DNA of 64,000 nt from Tessaracoccus sp. OH4464_COT-324 (GTDB lineage: Bacteria > Actinomycetota > Actinomycetes > Propionibacteriales > Propionibacteriaceae), in NCBI RefSeq assembly GCF_003932855.1, contig NZ_RQYZ01000005.1, positions 1 to 64,000 on the forward strand. The letters run 5' to 3'. The notes below the pieces were generated by a model that worked only from the letters and a program-made list of their open reading frames with translations, searched no databases and had not been told where the DNA came from. Positions within the stretch are counted from its first letter, which is position 1; every line of letters starts with the position of its first letter. The position numbers were made by a program, and so were the translations under genes. Shown here piece by piece: positions 43,824 to 53,953 of this stretch.

Positions 43824-44465
43824 GTGGCAAAGAGAGAAGTAGTGCTCAAGGTTGAAGGCCTGAAAAAATCCTACGGGCCGGTCACCATCGTTGAAGGATT
43901 CGACCTGACGGTGCGCGAGGGTGAGGCGGTGGCGCTGGTCGGGAGAAACGGCGCGGGCAAGTCCACGGTGTTGCGCTGCCTGGTGGGCGCGGATCGAGCC
44001 GACGAGGGCACCGTGGAGATCTGCGGCACGCGGCTCAGCGAATCGAACCCGGCGATCCGTCGGGACATGGCGACAGTGATTGACGACCTGGATTTCTTCC
44101 CCGACCTGGCGGTCGTAGAACACCTCGATCTGCTGGCGCGCGCCCACGGGCTGGAGGCGCCGGAGGATCTCGTGGACGACGTTCTCGAAGAGGTGCAGCT
44201 GGTGCCGCAGGCCGGGCAGTTGCCCGGGACGCTGTCGTCGGGTCAGCGACGCCGACTCGCTCTGGCCACCGCGTTCGTACGACCCCGCCGACTCCTGGTG
44301 CTGGACGAGCCGGAGCAGCGGCTCGACGTGGAGGGCGTCGAATGGCTGGGCAGGCGCCTGAAATCAGACCTGGCCGAGGGCCTGGCCATCGTCCTGGCCA
44401 GCCACGAACCTGCACTCATCGCAGCGATTGGTGCTCGCGAGGTGCGGTTGGCGGGTGCACAGTGA
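43824..44465 (+). CDS. ABC transporter ATP-binding protein
   Basis: 213 aa, one complete ATPase domain: Walker A GRNGAGKST (40-48), Q-loop region VIDDLDFFPDLAV, signature LSSGQRRRLALA (Ser for the first Gly of LSGGQ), Walker B LLVLDEPEQRLD and H-loop ASHEPAL. The GTG start overlaps nothing; its stop overlaps the membrane-protein gene by 4 nt, which names its partner. Export of an unknown compound is likely. Confidence 0.9.
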   Translation: MAKREVVLKVEGLKKSYGPVTIVEGFDLTVREGEAVALVGRNGAGKSTVLRCLVGADRADEGTVEICGTRLSESNPAIRRDMATVIDDLDFFPDLAVVEHLDLLARAHGLEAPEDLVDDVLEEVQLVPQAGQLPGTLSSGQRRRLALATAFVRPRRLLVLDEPEQRLDVEGVEWLGRRLKSDLAEGLAIVLASHEPALIAAIGAREVRLAGAQ

Positions 44466-46078
44466 GCCAGGGACCCGGCGGGCACTTTGTCGACGTTGGC
44501 GAGGCCGACGAGCGCGCCATCAAACGCCTCATGGCGGACTGGCGTCGGGGGCGCGCCGACCGCAGCCTGTGGGAGGCGCTGTCGTCCTCCTACACGGCGC
44601 TGTTCTCCGTGGCCGTCCTGGGGGCGATGCTGATCTCGGCCATCGTGGACGTGCAGCAGAAAGCTTCGGTGTGTGATACCGAGGGATGTATCTCGGCGCG
44701 CAGCCTGCTGCCCTGGGCCTCGGTGGCCGGGGTGCTGACCGTGACCATCGCGGCCAGCCGGATGTTCGGCCCCGTCCTGGCTAGCGCAGCCGAGGGGTTC
44801 TGGCTGCTGGACTCGCCCATGGATCGGCGACGTCTCCTCGCGGGCCGGATGTTCCTGGCCCTGGCCCTGGCTGGCGTGCTGGCGGGTGCGGTGGCGGCTC
44901 TCGTCGCGGCACTCACCGGGCAGGGGCTTGTCGAGACCGGGATCTGGGCGGCGTCGGGCGGGCTCGGCGCGGCCGGGCTCACGGCCCTTGCCGCGTTAGA
45001 ACAGACGTACGAGCGCCGTGGCGTCGTCGTCGCGTTGCAATGGTTCTTCGGACTCGCCTCGATGGGCACCCTGGGGGTGCTGGTGGCGAACGCGGCGGGC
45101 TGGCTGAGCGTCGCCCCAACTCTGGAGCAGCAGCTCGCGCTCATCGTCGGCAGCGTGGGCCTGGCGCTGCTGGTGGCCTGTGCCGTGGCGGCCTACGCGC
45201 GGTTGCGGGAGATCCGCCGCCAGCGCCTTACCTCAGGTGGCGCGCTGCTCAGCGGCCTGCAGGGGGCCGCCTTCGCGCTGGAACTACCGCTGATTCGTGA
45301 CATCCTCGTGGAATACCGTTGCCGGGAGCGCGGGCACGTCCGGCCGACGCGGGGTGCCGGGTCCGGTGCCAACGCGCTGGTGCTGCGCGACGTGCAGCGC
45401 CTCGGGCGGAACCCGCTCAACCTGGTGGTGTTGGCCGCGACGGTCGTGGTGCCGTATTCGGTGGAGGCGTTGGGGCTGCAGGCACTCAACGTGACGATTT
45501 CGGCCGTGGTACTCATGGCCGTCCTCGTGCCGTTTATGAACACTCTGCGGGTGCTGTCGCGTTCCAAGGGCTTGGAACGGCTGTTCCCGTTCAGCCCCGC
45601 GACAACCCGGAAAGCCGCCATGGTGGTGCCCGCGGTGCTGGCTGGCCTGTGGTCCGCCGCGACGATAGCGGCCTTCGTCGGAGCCTCGACGCTCGCCGCC
45701 GATCCCGTGGCGCCGATCATCACCGCTGCCATCGCGGGGTTGGGCGGTTTCCTGGGTGCGGTGCGTTGGGTTTCCGCGAAGCCGGCGAACTACTCGGGAC
45801 CGCTGGTGGCGACCGGCGCAGGCGCGATGCCGCCGGGGATGATGTTCTCGATGATGCGCGGTTTCGACGTGATCGCGCTCGTGACCCTGCCGCTCCTCTT
45901 TGGCCTGCCCGCCTGGGTGTCGGTGCTGATCGGGGTGGTGGCCTTCGTCGTGTTGAGCACCGGCATGGACCGTGAGGCTCTGCTGGCTCAGCAGGAGGAG
46001 CAGCAACGGCTGCTGCAGGAAGCGAAGGCCGAGCGTTCCAAGCCGAAAAAGAGGATTCAGGTTCAGCGCCGGCGCTGA
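44462..46078 (+). CDS. ABC exporter membrane protein (DUF6297-like)
   Basis: 538 aa from the GTG at 44462, which overlaps the ATPase gene. About 10-12 membrane helices, with a hydrophilic N-terminus of ~45 residues, a central cytoplasmic loop (REIRRQRLTSGG...RECRRERGH-like basic region) and a Lys/Arg/Gln-rich coiled tail (LAQQEEQQRLLQEAKAERSK). ABC-2-like permease paired with the preceding ATPase. DUF6297 is my best recollection of the family; substrate unknown. Confidence 0.75.
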   Translation: MSQGPGGHFVDVGEADERAIKRLMADWRRGRADRSLWEALSSSYTALFSVAVLGAMLISAIVDVQQKASVCDTEGCISARSLLPWASVAGVLTVTIAASRMFGPVLASAAEGFWLLDSPMDRRRLLAGRMFLALALAGVLAGAVAALVAALTGQGLVETGIWAASGGLGAAGLTALAALEQTYERRGVVVALQWFFGLASMGTLGVLVANAAGWLSVAPTLEQQLALIVGSVGLALLVACAVAAYARLREIRRQRLTSGGALLSGLQGAAFALELPLIRDILVEYRCRERGHVRPTRGAGSGANALVLRDVQRLGRNPLNLVVLAATVVVPYSVEALGLQALNVTISAVVLMAVLVPFMNTLRVLSRSKGLERLFPFSPATTRKAAMVVPAVLAGLWSAATIAAFVGASTLAADPVAPIITAAIAGLGGFLGAVRWVSAKPANYSGPLVATGAGAMPPGMMFSMMRGFDVIALVTLPLLFGLPAWVSVLIGVVAFVVLSTGMDREALLAQQEEQQRLLQEAKAERSKPKKRIQVQRRR

Positions 46079-46120
46079 ACTCCGGGCCTGTTGCGAAGGT
46101 CGGGCCGGGCATCGCGGGTC

Positions 46121-46147
46121 GGGTGAGAAGGCCCCGCTTCTCTACCC
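46121..46147. terminator. Hairpin between convergent exporter and menF genes
   Basis: GGGTGAGAAG (46121-46130) pairs with CTTCTC and ACCC (46137-46147, one bulged T) around a 6-nt GCCCCG loop. It is midway between the convergent stops at 46078 and 46237. No T-run is present, so termination is inferred from position. Confidence 0.45.
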
Positions 46148-46236
46148 GGCGCGCCCCGCGCGGGAGACGGCCGTCGTAGACTCGGGCACGTCCCGCTTGG
46201 CTTCTCCTCGACCCGGCAGACCTTTTCGTAACGGGA

Positions 46237-47565
46237 CTAGTCCAGGCCGAGAGCTTGCAGCATCGGCAGGAACTTGGCTCGGGTCTCATCGAGTTCTGCC
46301 GCAGGTTGAGAATCCGCGACGATGCCCGCGCCCGCGAAGAGCCTAATCTTCTCTGGGCTGCTTGGGTCGCAGTAGCCCCCGCGTAGCGCGATGGCCCACT
46401 CGCCGTCGCCGGCGGCGTCCACCCAGCCTACGGGGCCTGCGTAGCGGCCCCGGTCCATGCCCTCGACAGCCGCGATCGTCTCCGCGGCCAGGTGCGTCGG
46501 GGTACCGCAGACTGCTGCCGAGGGGTGCAGCGCGGCGGCGAGGCGCAGGGAGCTGGCATCCTCGTCGGCGACGCCGGTGATGTCCGTCGCCAGGTGGAGC
46601 ACGTTCGGCAGGGGAAGTACGGAGGGCGCCTCGGGCACGTTCATCGCCCGGCAGAACGGGCTGAGGGCTTCTGCCACCGAGTTGACGGCATACTCGTGCT
46701 CGACCAGGTCCTTCTGGCTGCGGGCTAGTTCCGCGGCTTTGGCCAGTGGATCGGTTTGGCTGGGGTCTACGGATATGGTGCCGGCCAGCACGCGCGACGT
46801 CACCAGGCCACCGGACACCCTGACGAGCAACTCGGGTGTCGCCCCAACCAGCCCATCAACCAGATAGGTCCAAGTCATCGGGTAGCGGTCGATCAGTTGG
46901 TGGAGGATGGCGCGCAGGTCGATGGGGAGGTTGGATTCCGCGATGAGGTCGCGGGCCAGCACCACCTTGTGCACCCTGCCGGCGTGGATCTGCTCCACGC
47001 AACGGGCGACGAGCCCCGCCCACTCGTCCTGGGTCACGCTGCCGCGGCCCAGACGCAGTGCGGGGAAGGCGGGTGGCTCGCTCGGTTCCGGGAGGGTGAA
47101 GTCGCGCTTGTCGCCCAATTGGGTCAGCCAGCAGCGCCCCCCGCGCCGGCCGATGATGACCTCGGGCACCGTCAACACCGAGCCGAGGGCGGATCGGTCA
47201 GGGTCGAAGGCGAAGGAGCCGACCGCCAGCGGACCGACGCCCGAAACCCCGGGAAGCTCCGAGTCGTGGTCGATCATTTGGGAGACTTCGGCCCACCACA
47301 CGTCGGCGGTTTCGATGTAATCCGTCTCGAATCGGGCCAGCTCCCCGATGCCGACGAATCCTTCATCTTTTCGGATGAACGCGCAGCCGGGCTCGCCCAG
47401 CGGGAGGAACCGCTCCAGCGGTCCGGGATCGGCGATGGCGACTGTCGTTGCCCGAAGGCGGGTGCTCCCGAAAACCAGATTCACCTTGGTGAGCATAGCG
47501 GCTGCGGGTGACAGTGACGACACCGGAGGTACACCTTGTCTATTGGTATTTGACAAGGATTTCAT
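46237..47565 (-). CDS. menF: Isochorismate synthase
   Basis: 442 aa. It converts chorismate to isochorismate, the first step to menaquinone. C-terminal chorismate-binding domain: HKVVLARDL, RVLAGTISVDPSQTDPLAKAAELARSQKDLVEHEYAV, LHPSAAVCGTPTH and YAGPVGWVDAAGDGEWAIALR with the metal-binding Glu. The ATG at 47565 has AGGGA 9 nt upstream; an ATG at 47496 would give a more usual N-terminus. An siderophore-type EntC role is possible, but the men context favours MenF. Confidence 0.88.
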   Translation of the reverse strand: MKSLSNTNRQGVPPVSSLSPAAAMLTKVNLVFGSTRLRATTVAIADPGPLERFLPLGEPGCAFIRKDEGFVGIGELARFETDYIETADVWWAEVSQMIDHDSELPGVSGVGPLAVGSFAFDPDRSALGSVLTVPEVIIGRRGGRCWLTQLGDKRDFTLPEPSEPPAFPALRLGRGSVTQDEWAGLVARCVEQIHAGRVHKVVLARDLIAESNLPIDLRAILHQLIDRYPMTWTYLVDGLVGATPELLVRVSGGLVTSRVLAGTISVDPSQTDPLAKAAELARSQKDLVEHEYAVNSVAEALSPFCRAMNVPEAPSVLPLPNVLHLATDITGVADEDASSLRLAAALHPSAAVCGTPTHLAAETIAAVEGMDRGRYAGPVGWVDAAGDGEWAIALRGGYCDPSSPEKIRLFAGAGIVADSQPAAELDETRAKFLPMLQALGLD

Positions 47566-47666
47566 CAGAAAAATCCCTGTCGGCGGTCCGGGTGGCAGCT
47601 TTCATCCGGGCCCCTTAGACTGGCCCGAGAATGTCCCGTTGCGTCTAGGTGATGAGGTGCGAGAAA

Positions 47667-48935
47667 ATGGCCGAAACCGCTGGTGAAGCGGACGTCATCG
47701 TCGTCGGCGCCGGCCCGGCTGGCTCCACCACTGCCGCGTACTTGGCGCGGCACGGCTTGAACGTGACCCTCCTCGAAAAGACCCACTTCCCGCGGGAAAA
47801 GGTGTGCGGCGATGGGCTCACGCCCCGTGCCACCCGCCAACTGATCCGCCTGGGCATCGACACCTCCCGGGAAGCGGGTTGGCTGCACAACCGCGGGCTT
47901 CGGGTTTACGCCGGGCGAAAGGAGCCCTTCCACTTCGACTGGCCGGAGCTGAAGGACTTCCCCAACTACGGGCTGGTGCGGCCTCGTTCCGACTTTGACA
48001 AGCTGCTGGCCGACCACGCCGTCTCGCACGGCGCACACCTGATCCAGGGCGCGAACGTCACCGGCGCGATCCTCGACGAGGTGAGCGGGCGCATCGTCGG
48101 GGTCACCACCAAGACGGGGGAGAGCTACCGGGCGCCGCTGGTCGTCGCCGCGGATGGCAACTCCGCCCGCCTCGCCATCTCAATGGGGGTGAACAAGCGT
48201 GACGACCGGCCGATGGGCGTGGCCGTGCGCGCCTACTACAAGACGCCCCGCCACGACGACGACTACCTGGAGAGCTGGCTGGAGCTGTGGGACGGCGAGC
48301 CCGGCAAATCTACGCTGATGCCGGGCTACGGCTGGGTATTCGGGATGGGGGATGGGACCGCCAACGTCGGCCTCGGGGTGCTCAACACCTCGAAGGGCTT
48401 CGGCAAGACCGACTATCGGGCGTTGCTGAAGCGTTGGTTGGACGCCACCGACGAGGCGTGGGGCTTCCGCGAGGAGAACCGCACCTGCCCGGTGCAGGGC
48501 GCCGCGCTGCCGATGGCCTTCAACCGGCAGCCGCACTACGGCCGCGGCCTGCTGCTCGTGGGCGACTCCGGCGGCATGGTGAGCCCATTCAATGGTGAGG
48601 GCATCGCCTACGCGATGGAGGCCGCCGAATACGCGGCCGGCGCCATCGCGGACGCGTACGCCCGCGGCATCGGAACCCGCTCGGCCGAGCGCGCACTCCA
48701 GGCCTACCCGGTGAAGTTGCGCGCCGAACTCGGCGGCTTCTACCGGCTCGGCACGATTTTCGTGCAACTCATCGGCAACCCAACGATCATGCGCCTGTGC
48801 ACCAAGTATGGGCTGCCCCGCCCGACGCTGATGCGCCTGGTGATGAAGCTGCTAGCCAACCTCCGAGACGCCCACGAGGGCGACTGGATGGACCATCTGA
48901 TCAACGCACTGGCCAAAGCCGCGCCGTCGGCCTGA
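47667..48935 (+). CDS. menJ: Menaquinone/geranylgeranyl reductase family flavoprotein (MenJ-like)
   Basis: 422 aa from the ATG at 47667, with GAGGTG upstream; earlier in-frame GTG/ATG at 47649/47652 are possible. FAD-binding DVIVVGAGPAGSTTAAYLARHG, EKVCGDGLTPRA and LLVGDSGGMVSPFNGEGIAYAMEA. In mycobacteria, MenJ of this family saturates one isoprene unit of menaquinone. Its position between men genes and the nuo operon fits. nuoA begins 29 nt after it, so the nuo operon may start here. Confidence 0.85.
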   Translation: MAETAGEADVIVVGAGPAGSTTAAYLARHGLNVTLLEKTHFPREKVCGDGLTPRATRQLIRLGIDTSREAGWLHNRGLRVYAGRKEPFHFDWPELKDFPNYGLVRPRSDFDKLLADHAVSHGAHLIQGANVTGAILDEVSGRIVGVTTKTGESYRAPLVVAADGNSARLAISMGVNKRDDRPMGVAVRAYYKTPRHDDDYLESWLELWDGEPGKSTLMPGYGWVFGMGDGTANVGLGVLNTSKGFGKTDYRALLKRWLDATDEAWGFREENRTCPVQGAALPMAFNRQPHYGRGLLLVGDSGGMVSPFNGEGIAYAMEAAEYAAGAIADAYARGIGTRSAERALQAYPVKLRAELGGFYRLGTIFVQLIGNPTIMRLCTKYGLPRPTLMRLVMKLLANLRDAHEGDWMDHLINALAKAAPSA

Positions 48936-48964
48936 CCGAGTCAACTGCAAGTTAAGGAGTCCTC

Positions 48965-49324
48965 GTGAACCCATACATCCCGATCGTGGGCATGGTGGTC
49001 CTGGCCACGGTCTTCGTGGTTGTTTCGATGATTCTCAGCATCAACGTCGGCCCAGCGCGCTACAACCGCGCGAAGTACGACTCTTACGAGTGTGGTATCC
49101 AACCGACGCCACAGCCGGCGGGCGGTGGCCGCTTCCCAGTGAAGTACTACATCACGGCCATGCTGTTCATCGTCTTCGACATCGAGGTGGTGTTCCTCTA
49201 TCCCTTCGCGGTGGCGCGCGACCAGATGGAGCTGTTCGTGGTGCTTCAGATGGTGCTGTTCATCGCTCTCATCTTCGTTGCTTTCTTCTACGTCTTGCGC
49301 CGCAAGGGCCTGGACTGGGACTGA
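48965..49324 (+). CDS. nuoA: NADH-quinone oxidoreductase subunit A
   Basis: 119 aa with three membrane helices; GTG start after AAGGAG. Signature YDSYECGIQPTPQPAGGGRFPVKYYI (quinone-channel loop with conserved Cys) and MLFIVFDIEVVFLYPFAV. Membrane subunit at the junction with the peripheral arm. First gene of the nuo operon. Confidence 0.96.
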   Translation: MNPYIPIVGMVVLATVFVVVSMILSINVGPARYNRAKYDSYECGIQPTPQPAGGGRFPVKYYITAMLFIVFDIEVVFLYPFAVARDQMELFVVLQMVLFIALIFVAFFYVLRRKGLDWD

Positions 49325-49343
49325 ATAGGTAAGGAATCCTCAC

Positions 49344-49898
49344 ATGGGTCTCGAAGACAAGATTCCCGCAGGCATTCTGCTGACCACGGTTGAAGCCGTG
49401 GCCGGTTGGCTGCGCAAGGCGTCCTTCTGGCCGGCGACGATGGGCCTGGCCTGCTGCGCCATCGAGATGATGGCCTACGGCACGCCGCGATTCGACGCGG
49501 GACGGTGGGGCCAGGAAGTGTTCCGGGCGTCGCCCCGGCAGGCCGACCTGATGATCGTTTCCGGTCGGGTCAGCCAGAAGATGGCCCCGGTAGTGCGGCA
49601 GGTGTACGACCAGATGCCGAACCCCAAGTGGGTCATCTCAATGGGTGCGTGCGCGTCGTCGGGTGGCATGTTCAATAACTACGCGGTGGTTCAGGGCTGC
49701 GACCACTTCCTGCCTGTCGACATGTATGTGCCCGGCTGCCCGCCGCGGCCCGACATGCTCATCGATGCGATGTTCAAGCTCCGGGAGCAGGTGCAGCACA
49801 CGAAGATGGGTGCGCATCGCGTGGCGGAGATCGAGCAGTTGGAGCGGGACGCGCTTGTCATGCCCGCAAAGATCGAGCAGAAGGGGCTCATGCGATGA
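49344..49898 (+). CDS. nuoB: NADH-quinone oxidoreductase subunit B
   Basis: 184 aa. It holds the terminal [4Fe-4S] cluster N2, which gives electrons to menaquinone: adjacent cysteines in LACCAIEMM, one in MGACASSGG, one in VPGCPPRPD. Overlaps nuoC by 4 nt. Confidence 0.97.
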   Translation: MGLEDKIPAGILLTTVEAVAGWLRKASFWPATMGLACCAIEMMAYGTPRFDAGRWGQEVFRASPRQADLMIVSGRVSQKMAPVVRQVYDQMPNPKWVISMGACASSGGMFNNYAVVQGCDHFLPVDMYVPGCPPRPDMLIDAMFKLREQVQHTKMGAHRVAEIEQLERDALVMPAKIEQKGLMR

Positions 49899-50581
49899 CC
49901 GAGCAGAACCTGCCCGCTGATCGGCCGGATGCCCCGGCCTCGCCGGTTTTTGCAAAGAAGACCGGCATGTGGTCGCGCGGCTCGGGCGACACGTCGGGCT
50001 ACGGCGGGATGGTGCGCGAACTGCGAATGCCGGGCGTGCCACACCCGCCGTTTGACGACGTCGCGGCCGATGCCATCCACTCGCGTGCGCTGGAGGTCGT
50101 TGAGGGGTTCGGCGAGTTCCCGGTGCTCCACTACCGCGGGGAACTCACCATCTACGTGCCACGGGAGCGACTGTTGGAGGTCGTCGCGAAGTTCCGCGAC
50201 GACGCGTTCCTGCGTTTCGAGGTATGCGTCAGCGTCTCCGGGGTGCACTACCCGCAGCAGGCGGGCGCGGAACTGCACTCCGTCTACCACCTGCTGTCTA
50301 TCACCCACAATCGGCGAGTGCGCCTTGAGGTGTCCTGCCCGGAGTCGGATCCGCACATCCCCTCCATTGTGGCCACCTATCCGCATGCCGACTTCCACGA
50401 GCGTGAGGCCTGGGACATGTTCGGCATCATCTATGACGGGCACCCGGGGCTGACCCGGATCCTGATGCCCGACGACTGGGTGGGCCACCCGCAGCGCAAG
50501 GACTACCCGCTCGGTGGGGTTGACGTCGAGTACAAGGGCGCGACGGTGCCGGCGCCGGACAATCGAAGGAGCTACTCGTGA
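49895..50581 (+). CDS. nuoC: NADH-quinone oxidoreductase subunit C
   Basis: 228 aa. The 30-kDa subunit signature [28 protein letters not shown] is complete, and the rest ([22 protein letters not shown]) matches. The N-terminal ~45 residues are a poorly conserved, Pro-rich extension. Separate from NuoD, unlike the fused enterobacterial form. Overlaps both neighbours by 4 nt. Confidence 0.96.
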   Translation: MTEQNLPADRPDAPASPVFAKKTGMWSRGSGDTSGYGGMVRELRMPGVPHPPFDDVAADAIHSRALEVVEGFGEFPVLHYRGELTIYVPRERLLEVVAKFRDDAFLRFEVCVSVSGVHYPQQAGAELHSVYHLLSITHNRRVRLEVSCPESDPHIPSIVATYPHADFHEREAWDMFGIIYDGHPGLTRILMPDDWVGHPQRKDYPLGGVDVEYKGATVPAPDNRRSYS

Positions 50582-51912
50582 GCCAAGACGTATATGCAGG
50601 TCCGGGCGAAAAGTCGGCCGACCGGGTGTATTTCGCCACCGGGGGCGACTGGGCGGATATCGTCAATGAGCAGGCCGAGCGCGGCGACGAGACCCTGGTG
50701 ATCAACATGGGTCCGCAGCATCCCTCCACGCACGGCGTGCTCCGTCTGATCCTGGAGATGGATGGCGAGACGGTCACCTCGATCCGCCCCGGAATCGGCT
50801 TCCTGCACACGGGCATCGAGAAGAACATGGAGTTCAAGACGTGGACCCAGGGCGTGGCCTACTGCACCCGCATGGACTACGTCGCCCCGCTCTTCAACGA
50901 GGCAGTGTACTGCCTGGCTGTCGAGAAGTTGTTGGGCATCACCGACGATATCCCGGAGCGGGCGAGCATCATCCGGGTGCTGATGATGGAACTCAACCGG
51001 ATAGCCTCCCACCTGGTGGCCATGGGAACCGGCGGCATGGAGATCGGTGCGCTCACCGTCATGACCATCGCCTTCCGCGAGCGTGAGCGGATTCTCGACT
51101 TCTTCGAGGACATCTCTGGGTTGCGAATGAATCACGCCTTCATCCGACCGGGTGGCGTCGCCAACGACCTCCCGGAAGGGGGACTGGACCACCTGCGTTC
51201 GTTGATCGACTGGTTGAAGAAACACCTTCCGGAGTACGCGACGTTTTGCAACGTGAACCCGATCTTCATCGGCCGCATGAAAGACGTGGCCTGCGTTGAT
51301 CTGACCGGAGCGATGATGCTGGGCATGTCCGGGCCGCGCCTCAGGGGCACCGGATTCGAGTGGGATCTGCGCAAGTCGCAACCGTACTGCGGGTACGAGA
51401 CCTACGACTTCGACGTGGTCACATGGGAAGGCGACGACTGCTATGGCGCCTTCCGGATTCGCCTCGCGGAGTGCTGGGAGTCGCTGAAGATCGTCGAACA
51501 GTGCCTGGAGCGGCTGGAGAAGACCGAGGGGCAGCCGGTGATGGTGTCCGACAAGAAGATCGCTTGGCCTGCCCAACTGACCGTCGGATCGGACGGCCAG
51601 GGTAACTCCAACGAGCACGTGAAAGAGATCATGGGCCAGTCGATGGAAGCCCTGATCCACCACTTCAAGATAGTCACGGAGGGCTTTAAGGTGCCGGTCG
51701 GCCAGGTCTACCAGGCGATCGAGTCGCCGAAGGGCGAGTTGGGCTGCCACCTGGTCTCCGATGGCGGGCCGCGCCCGTACCGTGCGCACTTCCGTGACCC
51801 AGGCTTCAACCACCTGCAGTCCATCCCCTATCTCTGCGAAGGCGCGATGATGTCCGACGTCGTCGTGGCAGTCGCCAGCCTCGACCCAGTCCTTGGAGGT
51901 GTGGACCGATGA
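50578..51912 (+). CDS. nuoD: NADH-quinone oxidoreductase subunit D
   Basis: 444 aa, GTG start overlapping nuoC. The 49-kDa subunit lines the quinone site: [22 protein letters not shown] holds the conserved His, and [10 protein letters not shown] and DPVLGGVDR at the end are typical. It docks with NuoB and NuoC. Confidence 0.97.
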   Translation: MSQDVYAGPGEKSADRVYFATGGDWADIVNEQAERGDETLVINMGPQHPSTHGVLRLILEMDGETVTSIRPGIGFLHTGIEKNMEFKTWTQGVAYCTRMDYVAPLFNEAVYCLAVEKLLGITDDIPERASIIRVLMMELNRIASHLVAMGTGGMEIGALTVMTIAFRERERILDFFEDISGLRMNHAFIRPGGVANDLPEGGLDHLRSLIDWLKKHLPEYATFCNVNPIFIGRMKDVACVDLTGAMMLGMSGPRLRGTGFEWDLRKSQPYCGYETYDFDVVTWEGDDCYGAFRIRLAECWESLKIVEQCLERLEKTEGQPVMVSDKKIAWPAQLTVGSDGQGNSNEHVKEIMGQSMEALIHHFKIVTEGFKVPVGQVYQAIESPKGELGCHLVSDGGPRPYRAHFRDPGFNHLQSIPYLCEGAMMSDVVVAVASLDPVLGGVDR

Positions 51913-52646
51913 GCGGCCACTTCGAGTCTTTCTTCCCCGAGTCGGGTTCGGTCGACTACACAAACCAGTCGACCAACATCGACGAGGCCGCCGTGGCCGA
52001 GTTTCGCGAGTTGGCGGGGCGCTATCCGCAGGCCCGTTCCGCTCTGCTGCCGATGCTGCACCTGGTTCAGTACTATGACGGCCGCATCAGCCCGCGGGGC
52101 ATCGAGGTGTGCGCGGAAGTGCTGGGCATCACCACGGCCCAGGTCTCAGGTGTCGCCACCTTCTACACCATGTATAAGCGTCGCCCGGCGGGCAAGCAGC
52201 ATGTCGGGGTGTGTACCACGGCGCTGTGTGCCGTCATGGGTGGCGACATCCTGCTGGAGCGGGTCAAAAAGAAGCTTGGTATTGACGAGGGCCAGACCAC
52301 CGCGGACGGCCAAATCTCCCTGGAACGGCTGGAGTGCAACGCGGCCTGCGACTTCGCCCCGGTGATGATGGTCAACTGGGAGTTCTTCGACAACATGACC
52401 CCGGAGAAAGCCGACGAGTTGCTCGACAAGTTGATCGCGGATGAGGAGGTCGTTTCCCCGCGTGGGGCGACGATCACGTCGTGGCGGGAAGCGGAGCGGG
52501 TGCTTGCAGGCTTCCCCGACGGCCGCGCCGACGAGGGGCCTTCTGCCGGCCCGGCGTCCCTGACGGGCGTCGAAATTGCTGCGGAACGCGGCTGGCAGGC
52601 CCCAGACCCCGCCCAACTGCCGACTGTGAAGGAGGACGAGCAGTGA
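51909..52646 (+). CDS. nuoE: NADH-quinone oxidoreductase subunit E
   Basis: 245 aa. The [2Fe-2S] N1a cysteines lie in [13 protein letters not shown] and [14 protein letters not shown]. The usual length is about 160-180 aa; here about 60 extra C-terminal residues ([29 protein letters not shown]...) form a Pro/Ala-rich tail. Overlaps nuoD and nuoF by 4 nt. Confidence 0.96.
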   Translation: MSGHFESFFPESGSVDYTNQSTNIDEAAVAEFRELAGRYPQARSALLPMLHLVQYYDGRISPRGIEVCAEVLGITTAQVSGVATFYTMYKRRPAGKQHVGVCTTALCAVMGGDILLERVKKKLGIDEGQTTADGQISLERLECNAACDFAPVMMVNWEFFDNMTPEKADELLDKLIADEEVVSPRGATITSWREAERVLAGFPDGRADEGPSAGPASLTGVEIAAERGWQAPDPAQLPTVKEDEQ

Positions 52647-53953
52647 CCGATCTACTCACTCCCGTGCTGTCGAAGCACTGGGGAGAGCCTAACTCTTGGA
52701 AGCTCTCGCGCTACGAAGCGGCGGGCGGCTACCGGGCCGCGCGCGATGCGCTGAAGATGGCGCAGGCGAACATCATCTCGCTCGTCAAGGACGCCAACCT
52801 CCGCGGCCGCGGCGGGGCGGGCTTCCCGACGGGTATGAAGTGGAGCTTCGTGCCGCAGGACAACCCCAATCCGAAGTACCTCGTGGTGAATGCCGACGAG
52901 TCGGAACCGGGCACCTGCAAGGACATGCCTCTCATGATGGCCAGCCCTCACACCCTCGTGGAGGGCGTTATCATCGCGTCCTACGCGATCAACTCGCACC
53001 AGGCGTTCATCTACTGCCGGGGCGAGGTGCTGCACGTCATCCGCCGCTTGCAACAGGCGGTGCGGGAGGCCTACGCAGCGGGCTATCTAGGCAAGAACAT
53101 CTTCGGCTCCGGCTACGATCTCGACCTGATCGTCCACGCGGGCGCGGGCGCCTACATCTGCGGCGAGGAGACGGCCCTGCTGGATTCCCTCGAAGGCCGT
53201 CGTGGCCAACCGAGGCTCCGCCCGCCCTTCCCCGCGGTAGCCGGTCTCTACGCCTCCCCGACGGTGGTGAACAACGTCGAGTCCATCGCTTCGGTACCCA
53301 GCATCATCGCGGGTGGCAAGGAATGGTTCAAGTCGATGGGCACGGAGAAGTCCAGCGGTTACACCATCTACTCGCTCTCCGGCCACGTGGTGCGCCCGGG
53401 CCAGTTCGAAGCCCCAATGGGCATCACGATGCGGCAGCTGCTGGACCTGGCGGGCGGTGTCCGCGCCGGGCACGAACTGAAGTTCTTCACCCCGGGCGGC
53501 TCCTCCACCCCGATCCTGACCGGTGAACACCTCGACGTTCCGCTCGACTACGAGGGGATGGCCAGCGTGGGCACGATGTTGGGCACCAAGGCGCTCCAGG
53601 TGTTCGACGAGACCGTGTCGGTGGTGCGCACGACGCTACGCTTCGTCGAGTTCTACAAGCACGAATCCTGCGGCAAGTGCACCCCCTGTCGGGAAGGCTC
53701 GTGGTGGCTTGTTCAATTGCTGATGAAGCTGGAACAGGGCAAGGGCGAAGAGGGAGACGTGGACAAGCTGCTCGACGTCTGCGACAACATCGGCGGCAAG
53801 TCATTCTGTGCACTCGCCGACGGCGCGGTGGCGTGCGTGACCAGCGCGGTCAGACATTTCCGCTCTGAGTTCGAACAGGGCTACCACACGCCCGCCTGGG
53901 AGCTGTTCCCCTACGCCAAGAGCGCCCTTTTCGCACTGGAAGGAGCCAACTGA
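52643..53953 (+). CDS. nuoF: NADH-quinone oxidoreductase subunit F
   Basis: 436 aa from the GTG at 52643, overlapping nuoE by 4 nt. NADH and FMN site: RGRGGAGFPTGMKWSF and NADESEPGTCKD; GAYICGEETALLDSLEG. The N3 [4Fe-4S] cluster is in ESCGKCTPCREG, with the fourth Cys in GKSFCALADG. Entry point of electrons from NADH. Confidence 0.97.
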   Translation: MTDLLTPVLSKHWGEPNSWKLSRYEAAGGYRAARDALKMAQANIISLVKDANLRGRGGAGFPTGMKWSFVPQDNPNPKYLVVNADESEPGTCKDMPLMMASPHTLVEGVIIASYAINSHQAFIYCRGEVLHVIRRLQQAVREAYAAGYLGKNIFGSGYDLDLIVHAGAGAYICGEETALLDSLEGRRGQPRLRPPFPAVAGLYASPTVVNNVESIASVPSIIAGGKEWFKSMGTEKSSGYTIYSLSGHVVRPGQFEAPMGITMRQLLDLAGGVRAGHELKFFTPGGSSTPILTGEHLDVPLDYEGMASVGTMLGTKALQVFDETVSVVRTTLRFVEFYKHESCGKCTPCREGSWWLVQLLMKLEQGKGEEGDVDKLLDVCDNIGGKSFCALADGAVACVTSAVRHFRSEFEQGYHTPAWELFPYAKSALFALEGAN

